Below, one piece after another: positions 10,770-21,122 of a DNA stretch of 64,000 nt; positions within the stretch are counted from its first letter, which is position 1; every line of letters begins with the position of its first letter. This DNA comes from Daucus carota subsp. sativus (taxonomy: Eukaryota; Streptophyta; Magnoliopsida; Apiales; Apiaceae), in contig NC_030383.2 of the NCBI RefSeq assembly GCF_001625215.2, positions 55,728,949 through 55,792,948 on the forward strand. The letters are read 5' to 3'. A program made the position numbers and the translations under genes. The notes under the pieces were generated by a model. It did not search any database and was not told the origin of the DNA. It worked only from the letters and a program-made list of their open reading frames with translations.

Positions 10770-13644
10770 CACTACGCCATAGATGACTTTTCCCAACGTT
10801 TTAGCCTGCTGTTGCCGTTGCTAATTGTTGCAATAGGTATGTTTGTTCTTCTCTAATACAACAATATTCTAAAGTGTTACCATAGATATTAAGAAATGTT
10901 ATAATAGGAATTTTAAATTAATAAAATTAATATTTTAAATGTTATAATAAGTAAAATTCTAAAAATCTAGAAAAAAATTACTTTAACGAAAGTCTAGATT
11001 AAAACCCGGATAAATTAAAAAAATTAAATGTATTTGGTATATCTATTTAATGGTCAAACTATCAAAATACCGCTGACTAAAATAAGTATTGTCTCATATT
11101 AACATTTTATTTTAGAAATTTTAAAAAAGAAATAAAAATTTTAAATTTATTGACGTATCTTTTATTTAATATTATAATATATGATAAATATAATAATTAA
11201 AATAGAAAACTTACAAACACATAGCACTAAGGCGAAATGTTGAGCGGGCTTCTCCCCCCAAACAAAAACCAAATTACTTTTAGTTTCCCTCTAACACAAA
11301 AACATACACAGACATACGCTCAAAACACACACACACAGACGGACGCTCTCTCTCAGACTCTCTCTCGAGCTCCCTCTCTCGGCTCTCTCTCTAGCTCTTC
11401 ACACTCTTTCTCGAACTAAACTCTATCACGAAGAACAAATCGAAGAATTGGTATTTGAATACGCAGTTTTGTGGCTTCAATTAAAAGGTTGTTATTGTTT
11501 ATTTTATGATTTTGCAGGTGATTAGAGCTTTAAATTGTTGCTTCAACTCATTTTCTTCGATTAATTTGTAAATTCTTACACATTTACACTTCTGCGATTA
11601 ATTAGGGCTTTGTCCTCTTAAAAGTAGCTTTTATTTTGATATTTCAGGTGGTGATTAGAGTTCCAAATTTGGGGCTTCTAGTGTAGAGCTGTCATTAAGG
11701 TAAATTGGAGTTTGCGTGGAGCCTGTTCGATTGCATCTTGTTCAGTGCAGTTACTGGTGTTTCCCCACACGCTACTAACCTGATTGTAAAACAGGGTACA
11801 ACGATATTAAGTCACTACATGAGAGCTCTGGTGCATCCATTCGGGTTCTTTCAAATGGTATATTCTAGTTTTGAATAGTGCTATATGGATTCCTATAATA
11901 GTGTTATATTTCTAGTTGCAACTTACATGCTTTTCTTTTGAATGTTTACATGCTTCTAATTGAAATAATAAATTGTGTTAACTTTTAATTTGGGAAGTTA
12001 CTATGTATTTTTAAAATGAATGTGCTATCTCTGAGGTATGTTAAGACACTTTGACTCTTTTTGATCACCGTCTATCTTTTAGTATATTGTTTTTGTATTG
12101 ATTAAGTTGCCAGATTGAGGAGTTTATTTATTGGATCAGACATTACAAGAACGCAAGGATGAATTTTGGTTTCTGCAATTTTCTTATAACGGAAAATAGT
12201 TGGCTTCATCCTCCAAAGATCAGATTGCTCTTCTATGGGAGGTACTTACCATGCTCCTTACTACATTAATAATTCTTTGGGTGACTGGATTATGGAAAGG
12301 ATCTATTTGATGTTATCTATGTATGTGTGATTGCATATTCAGAAGGTCGGTACTTGATATAGACTTATATTTACAGACTTAAAATCTTCCTGTCATGAAC
12401 TCTAAAGACGAACTCTAAAGACAGACTTGTAGTCATGTCATGTGTGGTCATTTTTTGGATTAATGTAAGCTAAAACAGAGGAACCTGATGAATATAGAAG
12501 AATGAATCATTTGCTTCAGAGAAGAGTGAAAAGTTGTAGTCATTTTAACTTATTTAGGGACACTGTTTTGGGACGACTGGTAACGAAACATTAGAATCTT
12601 AGTAATTGTTGGAATTAGCTGTCAGCAAATCTCATGCCCACACTTTCTCTATTTCTGTTACACAAAGCTTCAAACATTGATTTCATGATTTTTTAAACTT
12701 TCATATCAAAGTATACAACTTCCTTTGTTCTGTTCTTGTAAGAAACAAACTGGCTGTCAGAATTTAGAGCAGTTCTGGTTTCTACATATTTGTCAGACAA
12801 CTAATGTTTCGCCTCCACTAACCGTATCTGAAATTTTGTTGTTGCTTCTTTGTAGGTCACTATATGATTCAAAAGTTATTCATTCGTTTCTTTTATGTCA
12901 CTATATGTTCTTATTTTTATGCAAAACTTAGCACTCTGAAAATCCTTGTTGTGATTTTTATACTGCTTACTTAAAAGTCACAGAAAATGAGAAAATTTGT
13001 CCGAGTTATGGAGACTTAGGCAATTACATTATCAATAAATTTCCTTCTGGTCCGAGTAATCTAGAGTATAAAATCTCCTCTGGTTATATTGATATACTAG
13101 ATTCCGCTGTCATTCTTAAACTTCAAGATCGTTAGTACTTAAATAACATGTTTTTCTTTTGGTAGATAGGAGGATTTCTCCAAGGACAGTAAAAGATTTG
13201 AAGGTAAATAGTGGTGGCAGAATTTTAGAGAACATTTGATGGTTGTACTTCTCAAGGTAGAGGAGATCAAGAATGGAAGACTTGCAGCAATGCTTGTGAT
13301 GCTCGGATTATTTATGCTTTGTTAAATGTTGGCATTCAGTAGTAGGGATGTATATTTTGGATGTTGATATTGGAATGTAAGGAAATCTCTGTATTCAAAC
13401 CGTACCTTTCAATTTGATAATTTAAAAATTATTGATGTAGCTATAAAATGTGTTGTGGTTTATATTTATTGTTATTATTTGTTAAAAGCTGCTGCATAAA
13501 CTGTTGCCTTTGCTGGCTAAGGCAACGCCGAAAATACTAACAGCCCAAAACCGTTGCCATTTCACATTTTCAGCCTGTTGCAACAATTTATGGGCCTCTG
13601 GCTACGTTTTTGAAATGTTGCTAAAAGCCATCTATGGCATAGTG
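10770..13644. mobile_element. CACTA (En/Spm-type) transposon, 2.9 kb, non-autonomous
   Basis: The left end is CACTACGCCATAGATGACTT and the right end on the minus strand is CACTATGCCATAGATGGCTT. The triplet ACA precedes and follows it (10767-10769, 13645-13647), as expected for CACTA elements. Subterminal TTGCCGTTGC/GTTGC-AAC motifs occur at both ends. A paralogous site at about 17588-17612 has the flanks joined without the element (GCGAA-AGA-GTGAATAC). No transposase frame is visible. The interior (about 11230-13330) looks like transcribed host-type DNA: a CT-rich leader and intron-like strings such as TGATTTTGCAG|GTGATTAG. I suspect a captured gene leader or a non-coding transcript. Confidence 0.88.
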
Positions 13645-13922
13645 ACAGTGAATACTAATGAGGAGTTGGACTCGGTTGATGATGATCAAATTCCGAATGA
13701 TCACATATATTTAGTAAACAAAATTGTTTTAGGCTGTTTATTCTTTTTGGTCATCAATGATTGGGAAGTGTTTATCAAATAAATTTTCTTAATTAGCAAA
13801 CCATGATTGAACTTTAAATTTCCAATACTAAGCAGCAAAACAAAAGCAGTCATATCAGGATGCACGTTCTTCAAATGTCTAAACAATGAACCCAATAGAT
13901 CATATGAAATTTACTCATTTAA

Positions 13923-14145
13923 ATTTTCATTAGCTAAACTTGCTTCGTCAAATCCTTAAAGCACACTTTATTACGTGCACATGAAATACATAAAATTTTC
14001 ATTAGCTAAACTTACTTCGTCAAGTCCTAAGTATTTGGAGACTTGAGACTTAAAGCACACATAATTATGCAATACATAATATATATATAATTTTCATTAG
14101 CTAAACCTGCTTCGTCAAGTTCTCAGTGGTCGGGGACTTTTGGCC
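13923..14145 (-). repeat. Triplicated 3' end of four-helix gene 1
   Basis: The string ATTTTCATTAGCTAAACTTG, then (C)TTCGTCAA, occurs three times: from 13923, from 13994 and from 14090. The last contains the true stop codon (CTA on the plus strand at 14101-14103). The upstream copies repeat the last codons and the AAAGCACAC...ACATAA tail of the 3' UTR. The paralogue at 18189 has only one extra unit (about 18095-18177). Confidence 0.8.
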
Positions 14146-14733
14146 GTTTGTGTTTTCTCCATTTTCAGGCTTCTCATCGTCACTTTTATGGTCACTTTTA
14201 TAAGAAGCGTAAATGGCTATAGCCACTGAAACAACATAAATGAGCAAAGCAAACCCAACAAGCACGCCAAGAACCACCACGGCAACCGTGGATTCTGCAC
14301 ACCCACACGAGAGCAACCCGACTCGAATTTCAATTATGTACACAATTGAAAGAGACACCGAAACTATCCCAGCAACTGACGCGCATGCAGATAACGCTAA
14401 CATGAACTCCTTCAAATCAAGATGAGGCCTCGTGAAGGCATAACTACCAACTCCGTCAAGGTAGAGATGAAGCTTAAGTACCTTGGCAACAATGCTTGAC
14501 AAGAGGAAGCAAGAAAATGCGATAACTTCAGAGAGAACAAGCTTTTTGGCTTCTCTAGGACCTGCACGACACTCGTGTCTCGAATCCAGGCTCTTAATGT
14601 CTGGCGTAGCCAAGGATAAGCCCACAAATACAGCTATAGTGAGTAGGGAATTCACGTTGACAAGATCATCCAGGAGTTTTAGATGAACATCTTTTACATC
14701 AAGTTCTTCTGTCTTCTTTTCGGCTTTACCCAT
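14101..14733 (-). CDS. Four-helix plant membrane protein, paralogue 1 (210 aa)
   Basis: Single coding exon. A charged N-terminus (residues 1-25) leads to four hydrophobic segments at about 28-44, 64-88, 110-136 and 148-176, then a hydrophilic Lys/Glu/Asn-rich tail of about 34 residues. The most conserved part among the three local copies is the helix-1 region LDDLVNVNSLLTIAVFVGLS; a CGC motif (residues 143-145) precedes helix 4. It resembles plant-specific small membrane proteins of unknown role (I think of the group annotated 'maternal effect embryo arrest 60-like', but am not certain). The start chosen is the Met before Gly-Lys-Ala; a putative 5' UTR intron ends 33 bases upstream. Codons are intact. 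The nearest paralogue is at 18189. No function can be read from the sequence beyond membrane insertion. Confidence 0.85.
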   Translation of the reverse strand: MGKAEKKTEELDVKDVHLKLLDDLVNVNSLLTIAVFVGLSLATPDIKSLDSRHECRAGPREAKKLVLSEVIAFSCFLLSSIVAKVLKLHLYLDGVGSYAFTRPHLDLKEFMLALSACASVAGIVSVSLSIVYIIEIRVGLLSCGCAESTVAVVVLGVLVGFALLIYVVSVAIAIYASYKSDHKSDDEKPENGENTNGQKSPTTENLTKQV

Positions 14734-14766
14734 GTCAAGGCCTTTGTTTGCAGACCAGCTTCAATT

Positions 14767-14876
14767 CTGAGAAGTAAATCTGAAAGCACAAGAACATATT
14801 TAGGAAGATTGTTACCATTAGAAACCAAAATATATTGTACACAAATTAAGAAATATTTGTGTTATATGGAACATAC
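14767..14876 (-). other. 5' UTR intron of four-helix gene 1
   Basis: On the minus strand a donor CAAG|GTATGTTCC lies at 14876 and an acceptor TTACTTCTCAG| at 14767, giving a 110-base intron wholly within the leader. The same donor and acceptor context is found in the paralogue (18838-18954, 117 bases). It is inferred from conserved splice signals, not from transcript data. Confidence 0.65.
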
Positions 14877-14940
14877 CTTGTCACACTAAGTGCTCTGGAT
14901 GAGTGAAGTGTAGTGATGAACATCAAGTCGTGAGTGACGA

Positions 14941-14948
14941 CTTAAATA
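14941..14948 (-). promoter_or_regulatory. TATA-box-like element of four-helix gene 1
   Basis: TATTTAAG on the minus strand, in the context GCTATTTAAGTCGT, lies about 65 bases upstream of the proposed leader donor site. The identical octamer lies at the same relative place in the paralogues (19030-19037 and 27281-27288), while sequence around it has drifted. This supports it as the core promoter. Confidence 0.65.
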
Positions 14949-15106
14949 GCTGAGGAAACAGTTCATAAAAATAATTATTTCATCGGATTGGTTGGTGTGA
15001 TGTGAAAGAAATTAAAGAACGAAGGCCTACTAATTAATTAATGAATCCACGGGATCAGGTATATAAGTCAGAAAGTGATTAATAACTTTTTTTTACATGT
15101 ATAGTA

Positions 15107-15347
15107 CTCCCTCTGTCCCATTTAATTGTATACGTTCTTTTTAACTGTTCGACATGCATTTCAATGCTCTTATAAAATATAGTTCCGTAACTTATTTTTG
15201 AGATTTTCTTTTTCTGAATAAAAATATAACATCCAAACTTTAATTCAGAAAAAATAAATTTTAAAAATAAATTACACAACTACAATTTACAGGAGCATTA
15301 AAGTCCGTGCCGCGTCCCCGTCCACCAATGTATACTACTCAAGGGAG
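15107..15347. mobile_element. Stowaway-type MITE (family with GTATACG subterminal motif)
   Basis: The ends CTCCCTCTGTCCCA and a right end finishing AAGGGAG are flanked by TA on each side (15105-15106, 15348-15349), the Mariner/Stowaway duplication. TTGTATACGTTC near the left end pairs with a GTATACT near the right. The copies at 16370-16614 and 32583-32832 belong to the same family. Confidence 0.85.
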
Positions 15348-15465
15348 TATAAATAAGCTAATTCTCAATGAATTATAAGCAGGCAAAATTAGTTTTGACC
15401 AAACTGCACACTCTATAATTCTTACATTGTCTTCTTGTTTCCAGAGTTTTCAATCTGGAAGAACA

Positions 15466-15508
15466 CATGGTTACAAGACTATGACCCTTATCTGGAAGAA
15501 CACATGGC
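15466..15508 (+). repeat. Short direct repeat ATCTGGAAGAACACATGG
   Basis: ATCTGGAAGAACACATGG occurs twice, 39 bases apart. The second copy supplies the 8-base target (CACATGGC) of the adjacent hAT MITE, which repeats it once more on its far side. Confidence 0.8.
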
Positions 15509-16038
15509 TAGGGCTGTCAAACGGATAATTCGGATACGGATATGCCTATATCCGTATCCTTATCCGCAACTGTCGGATTCGAATACGGATAATATCCGCT
15601 TTATTTCGGATACGGATAATATCCGCTTTTTCCCGGATACGGTTGCGGATATTTCGGACGGATGTCGGATATTTTTGATGATTATACCGTATTGATGATG
15701 ATTTTCGAACAATTTTTTTATGACTAAGCTCAAATGATACCTTTATATATGTATAAAGTATTTTAGTATTTGTATGATTATATAAATTTTGTATAAATGT
15801 ATTATTTAATGCATATACACACACTACAAGCTAATAACATAAAATTTTAATTACGTATAATTATATATTATATAATTTAAATATCATATATGTATTTAGT
15901 TTCGGATTCGAATATCACGGATTCGGATACGGATAATATCCGCTTTTTCTCGGATACGAAAAATATCCGCTTTTTCTCGGATACGGTGGCGGATTTTTCG
16001 GACGGATTCGGATTTTTCGGATTTTTTTGACAGCCCTA
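15509..16038. mobile_element. hAT-type MITE, GGATACGGAT-rich, with perfect 8-base duplication
   Basis: The ends TAGGGCTGTCAAACGGAT and, at the right, TTTTTTTGACAGCCCTA are inverted. CACATGGC is duplicated exactly at 15501-15508 and 16039-16046. Subterminal zones are built of GGATACGGATAAT and ATATCCG repeats, so open frames there encode only Arg-Ile runs. The exact duplication suggests a fairly recent insertion. Confidence 0.92.
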
Positions 16039-16188
16039 CACATGGCTAGGAGACCCTTGATCTTTTGTTTGTTTATACATCTTACCCCACGTCACTATTG
16101 CGCGTCACTGAGTGCGTCAAATTTGTCTACTTCAATATTAAGCCCTACAGTGTCCCTGCTTTCAAAGTTGTTAGAAGTCTACCAGATA

Positions 16189-16740
16189 CACCCTCCGTCC
16201 CCCTCAATTGTTTACATTGTAGGGGGACACGGAGATCAAGACAATGAATGAAAAATGAGTAAAGTTAGATGAAAAGTGGGTAAAGTGGTGGAACCTATCA
16301 ATATTTAATAATAGATTTGAGATTGTAGAGGAAAGTAGTGAGTGTAATAGTAGTTTTTATCGTTTAATACTCCCTTTGTCCCAGTCAATTGTATACGTTT
16401 CTTTTTCACTGACACGCTTTTTAAGGCTCTTATAAAACATAGTTCCACAACTTATTTTTAAGATTTTTTTTTTGTATAAAAATATAAATGTTATACTTTT
16501 ATACAAAAAAAGAAAATCTTAAAAATAATTTACAGAACTATACTATATTGAAGCATTAAAGTCCGTGCCGCGCCCCCGTCCCCCAGTGTATACTATTGAC
16601 TGGGACGGAGGGAGTATGAGATAGTGGGATAAGATAGTTGGTGTAATGATGAAAAAAACATACTATTTATAGTAACATAAAGAAATGAGAGGGATATCCC
16701 AAAATAGTAACTGTAAAGAAATGAGAGGAACAGAGAGGAG
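16189..16740. mobile_element. CTCCGTCCCC-type MITE, interrupted by a nested Stowaway
   Basis: The outer ends ACCCTCCGTCCCCCTCAATT and GAGAGGAACAGAGAGGAG, together with the body (ACACGGAGA, AATGAATGAAAAATGAGTAA), match the uninterrupted copy at 49786-50089. That copy joins TTTTTATTGTTAAATA directly to TGAGATAGTGG where this one carries a Stowaway MITE. The left terminus is degenerate. Confidence 0.82.
16370..16614. mobile_element. Stowaway MITE nested in another MITE
   Basis: The ends CTCCCTTTGTCCCAGTCAAT and ATTGACTGGGACGGAGGGAG are near-perfect inverted repeats flanked by TA. The host MITE copy at 49786-50089 shows the site with a single TA, which confirms a 2-base TA duplication on insertion. 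Confidence 0.92.
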
Positions 16741-16825
16741 TATTATAATCTGAAATTTAGCAAAAAATAAAGAGTAAAGCTACCGGTCCTCGGTGACGGT
16801 AAGGGAGAAGAGGTCGTGGCACACA

Positions 16826-16926
16826 AGATGTTGGTGTTGTGGTAGAGCTCTTGTACCCCTTTGCGGGAGGTCGGGAGTTCGACTCCCCATGTGTGCGTGT
16901 GTAATCAATTAACAAATTAAAAAAAA
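16826..16926 (+). mobile_element. tRNA-derived SINE, 101 bases, with exact 11-base duplication
   Basis: CGTGGCACACA is duplicated exactly at 16815-16825 and 16927-16937. The body carries a box-A-like TGGTAGAGCTCTTG and a box-B-like GGGAGTTCGACTCCCC, the RNA polymerase III internal promoter of a tRNA. It ends in AATCAATTAACAAATT followed by A(8). The length and tail fit a short plant SINE rather than a functional tRNA, since no acceptor stem closes around it. A shorter relative lies at 42725-42788. Confidence 0.85.
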
Positions 16927-17123
16927 CGTGGCACACAGCTTTAGTTCTCTCGCAAAGTTTGATTTTATAATTTATTTTTAAAAAATTTTCCGAATAAAAC
17001 TTAAACATTTAAATTTTTATTCTGGAAAAAAATTAAAAGATAAGTTATAAAACTATATTTTATAAAAAAATTTAAAATGTGTGTCAGTGAAAGAGTATAT
17101 GAATGAACATGACAAAGAGAGTA

Positions 17124-17356
17124 CTCCCTCTATTTTTAAATATAAGTCGCTTGACTTTTTGACATACACTTCTATATGCTTTGACCGTATAGTTAAAATC
17201 AATATTATTTATAATTTTTTTTAATAAAAATATGTGATTAATATTATAATTCAAAAAATTCATTTTAGAAAATAATGATTTTAGCTATGCAATCAAAAAA
17301 TTTAGAAGTGTGTGTCAAAAAGTCAAACGACCTATATTTCAAACGAACGGAGGGAG
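17124..17356. mobile_element. Stowaway-type MITE (second family)
   Basis: The left end CTCCCTCTATTTTTAAATAT and the right end on the minus strand CTCCCTCCGTTCGTTTGAAA continue into TATAAGTCG/TATAGGTCG and the paired strings CTTGACTTTTTGACA and TGTCAAAAAGTCAAA. TA lies at both borders (17122-17123, 17357-17358). The interior is AT-rich. Confidence 0.83.
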
Positions 17357-18188
17357 TATATATTTAAGTGAAGGATACCTACTACATCTAATTAATTAGA
17401 AGAAATAACGCTTCGCGTGATTGAAAAAGATTATTCAATATAATTCTTTTAAAGATTTATATGTTAACGATTTTCAGCTACTTTTAGTTTGATTTTATGG
17501 TTAAAACATATGAAAATATTTATAAATAATTGAAATATTTCACTATATTTCAATATAATTCAAATTTTGAATATTTAAAAATGGTCAAGAAATGCGAAAG
17601 AGTGAATACCAATGAGGAGTTGGACGGTTGATGATGATCAAAATCCAAATGATTACAAATCTTTGGTTACAACAAAATTGTTATTTCTAGGCCTTTTTTT
17701 TTTTTTATATATTTCAAAATTTTTTCAAAATAAATTTTGTCATATGAAAATCACCCCACCATGACCTCCATCTATTATTCCAAATTTATTACTTAAATAT
17801 TAATATGTTCCACCACTTTATCTACTTTTCTTCTTTTTTTCATTACTTTACTTTATACATTTTTGTTAATCTTTGTGTTCAATACTTCAATACAAACTAT
17901 ATATTCCAGAAGACGGAGGGAGAATCAATGATGGGTAAGTGTTTATGCAGTCAAACCTCCTATAAATTGTTCTTAGCGAACCATGATTAACCTTGAATTT
18001 CCAAATGCTAAGCAGCAAAACAAAAACAGTCAGGATGCATGCACCTTTCTTCAATTGTTGAAACAACGAACCCAATAGATCATATGAAATTGCTGAATTT
18101 AAATTTCCATTAATAGCTGAACTTGCTTCTTCAAGTCCTTAAAGCACACTTCATTATGTGTACATGAAATACATACAATTTTCATTAG

Positions 18189-18809
18189 CTAAACTTCCTT
18201 TGGCAAGTCCTTAGTACTCGGGGACTTGAGGACGTTTTCATTTTCTCCATTTTCAGGCTTCTTATGGTCACTTTTATAAGAAGCGTAAATGGCTATAGCA
18301 ACTGAAACAACATAAATGAGCAAAGCAAACCCAACAAGTACGCCAAGAACCACCACGGCAGCAGTGGATTCTGCACACCCACATGACAATTTGCCGACTC
18401 GAATTTCAATTATGTACACAATCGAAAGAGACACCGAAACAATCCCAGCAACTGACGCGCATGCAGATAACGCTAACATGAATTCCTTCAAATCAAGATT
18501 CGGACTCGTGAAGGAATAATTACCAACTCCGTCAAGGTAGAGATGAAGCTTAAGTACCTTGGCAACGATGCTTGACAAGAGGAAGCAAGAAAATGCGATA
18601 ACTTCACAGAGAATCAGCCTTTTGGCTTCTCTAGGACCTGAGCGACACTCTCGTCTCGAATCCAGGCTTTTAATGTCTGGCGTAGCCAAGGATAAGCCCA
18701 CAAATACGGCTATAGTGAGTAGTGAATTCACGTTGACAAGATCATCCAGGAGTTTTAGATGAACTTCTTTTACATCAAGATCTTCTTTCTTCTTTTCCTC
18801 GTTACCCAT
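18189..18809 (-). CDS. Four-helix plant membrane protein, paralogue 2 (206 aa)
   Basis: The start is the Met before Gly-Asn-Glu-Glu-Lys. An in-frame Met 37 codons upstream exists, but those codons span the leader-intron acceptor conserved with paralogue 1 and are not coding-like. The protein is nearly identical to paralogue 1 from the helix-1 segment through helix 4, with the same CGC motif. Differences cluster in the loop between helices 2 and 3 (NYSFTSPN here) and in the tail, which is shorter by a KSDDE-like run and ends in LPKEV rather than LTKQV. Four hydrophobic helices; probably both ends on the cytosolic side. A leader intron (18838-18954) and TATTTAAG (19030-19037) are conserved. The function is unknown; this is a recent tandem duplicate. 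Confidence 0.85.
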   Translation of the reverse strand: MGNEEKKKEDLDVKEVHLKLLDDLVNVNSLLTIAVFVGLSLATPDIKSLDSRRECRSGPREAKRLILCEVIAFSCFLLSSIVAKVLKLHLYLDGVGNYSFTSPNLDLKEFMLALSACASVAGIVSVSLSIVYIIEIRVGKLSCGCAESTAAVVVLGVLVGFALLIYVVSVAIAIYASYKSDHKKPENGENENVLKSPSTKDLPKEV

Positions 18810-18837
18810 GTGAAGGCCTTTGTTTTCAGACCAGCTT

Positions 18838-18954
18838 CTGAGAAGTAAATCTGAAAGCACTAGAACATATGTAGAAATTTTGTTACTGTTATTATAAACA
18901 AATAAATAATTTATACACAATAGTTAAGATAGATTTGTTTTAAACGGGATATAC
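18838..18954 (-). other. 5' UTR intron of four-helix gene 2
   Basis: Minus-strand donor CAAG|GTATATCCC and acceptor TTACTTCTCAG|, placed exactly as in gene 1. Inferred from conservation. Confidence 0.63.
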
Positions 18955-19029
18955 CTTGTTAGTTGTTACAGGGGCTCTGAAATCTGGATGAGTTAAGTTT
19001 AGTGGTGAACATGAAGTCGTGACCAACGA

Positions 19030-19037
19030 CTTAAATA
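19030..19037 (-). promoter_or_regulatory. TATA-box-like element of four-helix gene 2
   Basis: TATTTAAG in the context GGCTATTTAAGTCGTTGG, about 75 bases upstream of the leader donor, aligned with the same octamer of the other two copies. Confidence 0.62.
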
Positions 19038-19130
19038 GCCGAGGTAAACGTCCATATGATAAATTTCATCAGATTAGTTGGTGTGAAAAAATTAAAGAAC
19101 GAAGGTCTACTAATGAATGAGTTGACCCAA

Positions 19131-21122
19131 CCAAATTTTATATATCAAGTTGTGTATCACTTGCGTGGGAATTTTTATATTAATTCCTTACAATTGTATC
19201 AGAAATCTTCGCAGTGGTTAGTTGTTAATAGGTCGATATGAACTATTCGATATCTCAACTTAAATCTGGTTCGAAAATATGATACATATCTCATATTTGT
19301 TTTGAAAATGATCTAGATCTGATAAAAAAGTTAAAATCAGTTGATATATGATCCTCGATATGAGCACTCCTATATCGCTTGGATTAGATTTCATATAACT
19401 TTTCATAATATAATCCTACGTACCCAAATACCTGAATATGATCTATTATTCATGTTCAATTCGAACTTATATACATATTATATTTTTAGGGTCAAGGATG
19501 CAAGGGAGAGAAGAATTATAATGTTCCAATTTCGACCATTACAACGCAATATTAGTTTGGTTTATATATTTATGACCAATATTTTATTAATAAACCCAAT
19601 TAACAATATTTATCACTATTTATCACTAGAAAATGTTGTGTTCTCCGTATCAACTAGTTATATATATGTTTGAATTATATTATAATTTAATTTTGTTATT
19701 AGTCAATTTTAACTTAAAGATAAATATATGTTTAAAATTATACAATAATATGTATATTGTATAATATCTAGTATATAAAATAATATAAGTATATTATATA
19801 TAATTTAATATGATGTATAATAGATAAAGTTATATATATAATTTCATATTATATAATATGTGTATTGTATATTTTTTAGTATATAAAAAAATATATAAGT
19901 ATATTATATATAATTTAATATGATGTATAATATATAAAATTATATACAAACTTAAATGCGAATTAATACTTTTACAAATATAAGGAGGTTTGTGTGTTCT
20001 GAGAGTGGACTCCTAGGTGGGCCTTGACAAGATATAAGTGGGGCTGAATGGACGGGGGTGGGCCCTATCGGGAAGGTGGTGAGGTAAAGTATTTGCTCTT
20101 GAGTTTGTCATAGGTCCTGTTCGGACTTCGGAGCATTAGTGAGGCATCAGTGAGCCCGAGATGGATTGAGTGGCGTCAAGGGTGGATCACGGGTGGGTGA
20201 TGACAATTTGGAGGGGGTGATTGACATATAGTCCTATTTTTTTTTAGTTCGCATTTTAAGATTCATATTTTGTGGTTTGTATTTCATCATTAATCTATAT
20301 AATATTATATATTCGGATTTATTTCGGGTTTCAGATCAGTATACCTAATATCTAAATTCTAATCTGAAAATTTAGTTCAATAAATCTAAAATTTCGGATA
20401 TTGAAACGGATATGTGTATGATCCGGTTATTTTTACATCCTGTTCTTTTGTGGGTTTATGGTCAGATCTCAAGTTTCAATTTTAAGACACTTTCACAGAG
20501 TTGTTGCAAGTCTACCAAATACAGCAGTATAATTTAAAACCTAATCTGAAATTTTAGTAGAAAATAATAATATTTCTTTAATTGACTGAAGTGGCCGGCT
20601 ACACTTATTCAATAGACTGTGATCCGCATGACACCGATTTTCAAATATTTTATTTATAATTTATTGGTCCTTAGAACATCTTCAAGGTTAATATCTAAAT
20701 TCATTAACTTTAATATTTGACGAAAGTGATTATACAATTTTTTTACTAACAGTAAAATACATTCCATGGCTGTAATCGATACGGACTGTCCGATGTCTCG
20801 GTTTATATCCGGCTCGAAAATATGATAAACCCGTATAATATATGATCCCGGATATGAGCACACCTATACCCGCTCAGATTTGGTCTCATATAACTTTTCA
20901 TAATATGATCCTACCCGAATACCCGAATATGATTCACGGTTCATATTCGATTCGAACTAATATACATATTATACTTTTAATCCATCACATTTGTAATTAA
21001 ATAGTCATCATTTTATAAAATTTTAATATCTTGTTTAAGTTTATATCTTCATAAAATATGATTTATTTAATGTGATAATGCTTATTATCTTCATATATAT
21101 TTAATAAACGATATATACCAAC
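19131..21122. other. AT-rich intergenic DNA with a diverged dispersed repeat pair
   Basis: No gene is supported. About 19250-19480 and 20800-20970 are diverged copies of one sequence (shared CGAAAATATGATA, ATATGAGCAC(T/A)CCTATA and CATATAACTTTTCATAATAT). About 19738-19950 is a roughly 120-base tandem duplication of TA-rich DNA (AAGTATATTATATATAATTT in both). A locally G-rich stretch at 20030-20230 has no frame I can support. Confidence 0.6.

Larger units (their letters stand above)
13645..15080. repeat. Segmental tandem duplication, copy 1 (with four-helix gene 1)
   Basis: This block, and the short stretch left of the CACTA element (about 10754-10769), aligns with about 17588-19130 through 3' flank, gene, 5' UTR intron, promoter and about 100 bases upstream. 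Shared flank landmarks include GTGAATAC(T/C)AATGAGGAGTTGGAC, AAGCAGCAAAACAAAA(G/A)CAGTCA and AACCCAATAGATCATATGAA. The two copies were separated later by MITE and SINE insertions. Confidence 0.85.
17588..19130. repeat. Segmental tandem duplication, copy 2 (with four-helix gene 2)
   Basis: The counterpart of the block at 13645-15080. It lacks the 2.9-kb CACTA element that splits copy 1 and shows the joined flank AAGAAATGCGAAAGAGTGAA. The 3' flank has about 80% visual identity; the coding part is higher. Confidence 0.85.

Noticed and set aside
13504-13782. 92-residue frame spanning the right end of the 2.9-kb CACTA element
   Set aside because: It crosses the transposon border and the 3' flank of four-helix gene 1; chance reading frame.
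14240-14686. Plus-strand frames of 61-67 residues opposite the four-helix genes
   Set aside because: Antisense shadows of the conserved membrane protein genes (again at 18316-18762); no independent coding signal.
15435-15824. Open frames with Ile-Arg and Asp-Thr-Asp repeats on both strands
   Set aside because: They are translations of the GGATACGGAT subterminal repeats of the hAT MITE at 15509-16038.
16826-16926. Possible tRNA gene
   Set aside because: A and B boxes are present, but there is no acceptor stem, and an exact duplication plus an A-rich tail mark it as a SINE. The tRNA-like segment at 36670-36755 lacks a closing stem too.
18810-18920. N-terminal extension of 37 residues on four-helix paralogue 2
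   Set aside because: It spans a splice acceptor conserved in paralogue 1 and is not conserved as protein; the downstream Met was taken instead.
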